Below, piece after piece: positions 61,586 to 64,000 of a DNA stretch of 64,000 nt. Position 1 is the first letter of the stretch. Each line of letters begins with the position of its first letter. The DNA comes from CAZSHG01 sp964606695 [NCBI: uncultured bacterium] (GTDB lineage Bacteria; UBP14; UBA6098): contig CAZSHG010000001.1 of assembly GCA_964606695.1 (NCBI GenBank), forward strand, positions 124,001 through 188,000, written 5' to 3'. Both the position numbers and the translations under genes were made by a program. The notes beneath the pieces are model-generated. The model worked only from the letters and a program-made list of their open reading frames with translations, made no database searches and was not told the origin of the DNA.

Positions 61586-63748
61586 ATGCGAAACGGGACG
61601 ATTTTTCTTCTAATTATAATCTTAACTACTTCGCTTTTTGCGTTCGGAGATATCCAGACGGGAAGCACCGGATCGGGCACATCGTCGATGTTAAACCGAA
61701 GTATCGTGCGGGATTCCGGCGGATGGTTATATGCGGTTTATATAAACACGGAAACCGATCCTAAAAGCGTTTGGATTTCCAGAAGCACCGACGGCGGAAT
61801 GACATGGGACAGCGAATGGCAGGAGGTTACGGACACAAGCTCCTATGGACGACACGAGCTAATTTCCGGTTGTTCGATGGCAATAGACGATGATGACAAA
61901 CTCTACGTCCTCTGGCATCGATACCAATACTCCCCGACGCATCATAGCGCTTATCTCCGTAGATGTGCAGATATCGGGACTTCGCCGGCCTGGAGCGATA
62001 TCCATTGTATATTTACAGCAAGCATTAAAACCAACGATTCGGGCATAGCCATCGATTCTGACGGTTATGTTTGGTTAATTACCGGCGGACCGACGAATTG
62101 GAAATCCCAACTCTGGAAATCCACCTTGCCCTATGCGGAGGGATTTACATTCGAGGAACTCGGATGTCCGTCATCGGGATCATCGCAGGGCACGAGCATC
62201 TGTATCGACGCGGAAGATAACGTCCACGTCGGGTATTACGATAGCGGCGTTAGCACCAATTATGCGATGCACCGGATTTACGATGGGACGTCATGGCAAC
62301 CAACTATAGGCGTCGGCAACGGCAGTAGCGGCGGTAGAGATCACAATTGCGGGCTCTCCGCCGACGCACTCGGCAACGTGCATATCCTTTATGGAGATAA
62401 CGTCGGCGACGTATCTTCGACCTGGCACTTCCGCTATCGCCTATGGCATCCGGATTCCGGAATGGGCGATCCGGTAGATATCGCGTCTTTCGCGACAACC
62501 CTTTACGACGGTGTCGCCAACAGGAATGTATCGAGTATTGCGTGTAACGAAGCCACCGGGGAGGTTTTCGTCCTTCTACGCGATTTAAGCGAGGGAGGTT
62601 CGCTATGCCTTTACAGCAAAGGCCTCGACGATTCTGCATTCACGATGGCCGAAGAGATAACCGGCGATACTATGGCATTACATTATTATTACTTGCCCAG
62701 GATTAGAGGCTGTTTGTATCCGCCTTCCAATCGCACCGGAAACACCATCGAGATGTCCTGGGTTCAGGACCGAAGCGGATCGGCTCACGCGCCGTTTTAT
62801 CGATACCAGCTTTCGGAAGGTCCTTACCTGACGACAATCTGGCCGCCCTTCGGCTCATGGGTTACCGAGGATACTTTCGTCGTGCTTATTTTTACCGATT
62901 ATGACGGTCTCGATGAATCGTCGGTGGAACTATCCGTCAACTCGACAGTCTATACTGGCTCGGACGACGAAGTTATGGTATCGGGCGACAGCGTTATATT
63001 CCGGGACTCTTCAGAATGGGAAAACGGCGATACCGTTACCATAGAACTCATTGCTATTGCGGATTTGCTCGGCAACGAATCCCCCGACAGCGGGACTACG
63101 GTGGCATTTTATGTCGACAAAGCACCGCCGTTCATTGCATACCGCGAACCGGATTCGGCAGAGGTATTCGATTTCATCCCCACGGGCGCGATGATAGAAT
63201 ATTACGACGCCGGTTCAGGCACAGACAGCATGAGCTGGATGCTGACAATAGAGGGGAACACTCTGATGGCACCATCCGGCCCAGGGTTAATGATCGAGGG
63301 GGACTCGGTGATATACGTCTCTTATGCGGAGGCAGGAATCTCGATCCCGGAAGACGACACGGCCTGGATAGAGTTCATGATAGCAGATAAACCCGATATC
63401 GGATCGCCGAATATTCATAACTACATGTGGTGGTTCTATTCATCGACTGGAATCGAAGAGGCGTCTCGCCCCGGGGCTTTCGATATTTCGATCTCACCGA
63501 ATCCATTTAACTCCGCCGTAACCATCGAAATCTCGAATCTTCCAGACGGTGTTACGGATCCGATAATCTGTGTTACCGATATTTCAGGCCGAACCATAGA
63601 CGAAATCGACCCGAGGGAAACTTCCAATTCAACAGGTAATATCTCCGTCGTCTGGTGTCCCGAAAGAGAGATTCCATCGGGGATATATTATTTCCGATTG
63701 AAAGGGAACGCTGAGGAGATAACAAAAACGGGCGTCTATCTTAAATAA
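61586..63748 (+). CDS. Secreted sialidase-like beta-propeller protein with type IX sorting domain
   Basis: A 720-aa exported protein with signal peptide (MRNGTIFLLIIILTTSLFAFG). Residues ~25-400 form BNR/Asp-box-like repeats: ISRSTDGGMTWDSEW (Asp box), ISGCSMAIDDDDKLYVLW and GIAIDSDGYVWLIT. Two Ig-like (Big_5-like) domains follow (~residues 405-630; DTFVVLIFTDYDGLD, DTVTIELIAIADLLGNES). The end has SPNPFNSAVTIEI...SGIYYFRL...GVYLK, a type A sorting domain. The propeller may bind or cleave a glycan, but I do not see sialidase Arg/Tyr catalytic residues clearly. ATGGAGTAACA precedes the ATG, giving a GGAG site. Confidence 0.85.
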   Translation: MRNGTIFLLIIILTTSLFAFGDIQTGSTGSGTSSMLNRSIVRDSGGWLYAVYINTETDPKSVWISRSTDGGMTWDSEWQEVTDTSSYGRHELISGCSMAIDDDDKLYVLWHRYQYSPTHHSAYLRRCADIGTSPAWSDIHCIFTASIKTNDSGIAIDSDGYVWLITGGPTNWKSQLWKSTLPYAEGFTFEELGCPSSGSSQGTSICIDAEDNVHVGYYDSGVSTNYAMHRIYDGTSWQPTIGVGNGSSGGRDHNCGLSADALGNVHILYGDNVGDVSSTWHFRYRLWHPDSGMGDPVDIASFATTLYDGVANRNVSSIACNEATGEVFVLLRDLSEGGSLCLYSKGLDDSAFTMAEEITGDTMALHYYYLPRIRGCLYPPSNRTGNTIEMSWVQDRSGSAHAPFYRYQLSEGPYLTTIWPPFGSWVTEDTFVVLIFTDYDGLDESSVELSVNSTVYTGSDDEVMVSGDSVIFRDSSEWENGDTVTIELIAIADLLGNESPDSGTTVAFYVDKAPPFIAYREPDSAEVFDFIPTGAMIEYYDAGSGTDSMSWMLTIEGNTLMAPSGPGLMIEGDSVIYVSYAEAGISIPEDDTAWIEFMIADKPDIGSPNIHNYMWWFYSSTGIEEASRPGAFDISISPNPFNSAVTIEISNLPDGVTDPIICVTDISGRTIDEIDPRETSNSTGNISVVWCPEREIPSGIYYFRLKGNAEEITKTGVYLK

Positions 63749-63755
63749 ACGCCCG
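63724..63755 (-). terminator. Intrinsic terminator (minus strand) at convergent gene ends
   Basis: CGGGCGT (63729-63735) and ACGCCCG (63749-63755) form a perfect 7-bp stem with a 13-nt loop. On the minus strand it is followed by TTTTT (63728-63724), serving the gene that ends at 63763. The left arm is inside the last codons of the plus-strand gene. Confidence 0.7.
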
Positions 63756-63762
63756 CCCTCTT

Positions 63763-63996
63763 CTATTCTTCTCGATTGTCCGGTTTGTCCGAAATTTCGG
63801 ATTCTTCCAGCTTTTTTCTATCGGTAAGGTATCTTATCGCCAGCGCGAGGCCATACAGAAACAGGAATACATGAACGAAAAGCGGGAAATAAGCCCATTG
63901 GATACGATATCTCAGTAAAACCATGATATCCGCGAAAATCAAAACAGCACCACCGAAACCGGGGACCAATACCGGTAACGCGCGGATTTTTGGCAC
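63763..63996 (-). CDS. Small membrane protein (possibly cut by window edge)
   Basis: A 77-aa frame with GTG at 63996; four bases remain to the window end, so an upstream start outside the window is possible. It has two hydrophobic segments (~residues 8-28 and ~36-58) separated by a short loop (LLRYRIQWAYF), then a charged tail (LTDRKKLEESEISD). I do not recognise a family. Confidence 0.55.
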   Translation of the reverse strand: MPKIRALPVLVPGFGGAVLIFADIMVLLRYRIQWAYFPLFVHVFLFLYGLALAIRYLTDRKKLEESEISDKPDNREE

Positions 63997-64000
63997 ATTC

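Overview
The window looks like a chromosomal segment of an uncultured bacterium of the Fibrobacterota-Chlorobiota-Bacteroidota (FCB) superphylum or a related candidate phylum. Three large secreted proteins end in a Por-secretion (type IX) type A-like sorting domain (SPNPFN...G(L/I)Y...K). There are gingipain-like C25 proteases, a PD40-CRD-OmpA envelope protein, KdsA (implying LPS and a Gram-negative envelope) and a GGGP-synthase-family prenyltransferase. Base composition is near 50% GC, the genetic code is standard, and Shine-Dalgarno starts are common but not universal. I cannot name the species or phylum from the sequence alone.

Layout. 1-777: the 3'-truncated part of an rRNA methyltransferase gene. 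1.2-5.2 kb: a C25 protease. 5.3-13.3 kb: an EamA transporter, FtsY, an aldolase, a nitrilase-fold amidase, an OmpA-like protein, a ROK kinase, RibD and HypC. 13.3-18.4 kb (minus): PD40/OmpA protein, histidine kinase and two TPR proteins. 18.6-28.1 kb (plus): uvrA, vanZ-like, ppx/gppA, then pilMNOPQ-recR behind a near-consensus promoter. 28.2-30.6 kb (minus): kdsA, a GAF-sigma54 activator and tRNA-Ala(GGC). 30.8-43.9 kb (plus): metG, a UDP-sugar dehydrogenase, purF, ppdK, an M42 peptidase, alaS, a DEDDh exonuclease and a GGGPS-family gene. 44-53 kb (plus): a second C25 protease and a 1865-aa subtilase. 53.3-59.7 kb (minus): an ABC-F ATPase, priA, a TPR lipoprotein and a TIGR02757 protein. 60-63.7 kb (plus): two secreted sorting-domain proteins. 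The end holds a small membrane protein.

The most striking unexplained structure is a family of non-coding elements of 233-272 bp at 890-1161, 6193-6425 and 53003-53271. Each is bounded by a nearly identical terminal inverted repeat (GGGGGCGTCG...CGACGCCCCC) that encloses exactly three further perfect or near-perfect inverted repeats, joined by 0-5 nt linkers. Each whole element can therefore fold as a four-way junction, although the stem sequences differ between copies. A possible remnant lies at 39766-39845. All lie at gene 3' ends.

The second striking observation is that the C25 protease at 1222-5184 and the subtilase at 47400-52997, which have unrelated catalytic domains, share a C-terminal module of about 600 residues and lack the type A sorting signal found on the other secreted proteins here. 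A four-stem element sits just 3' of each of these two genes.
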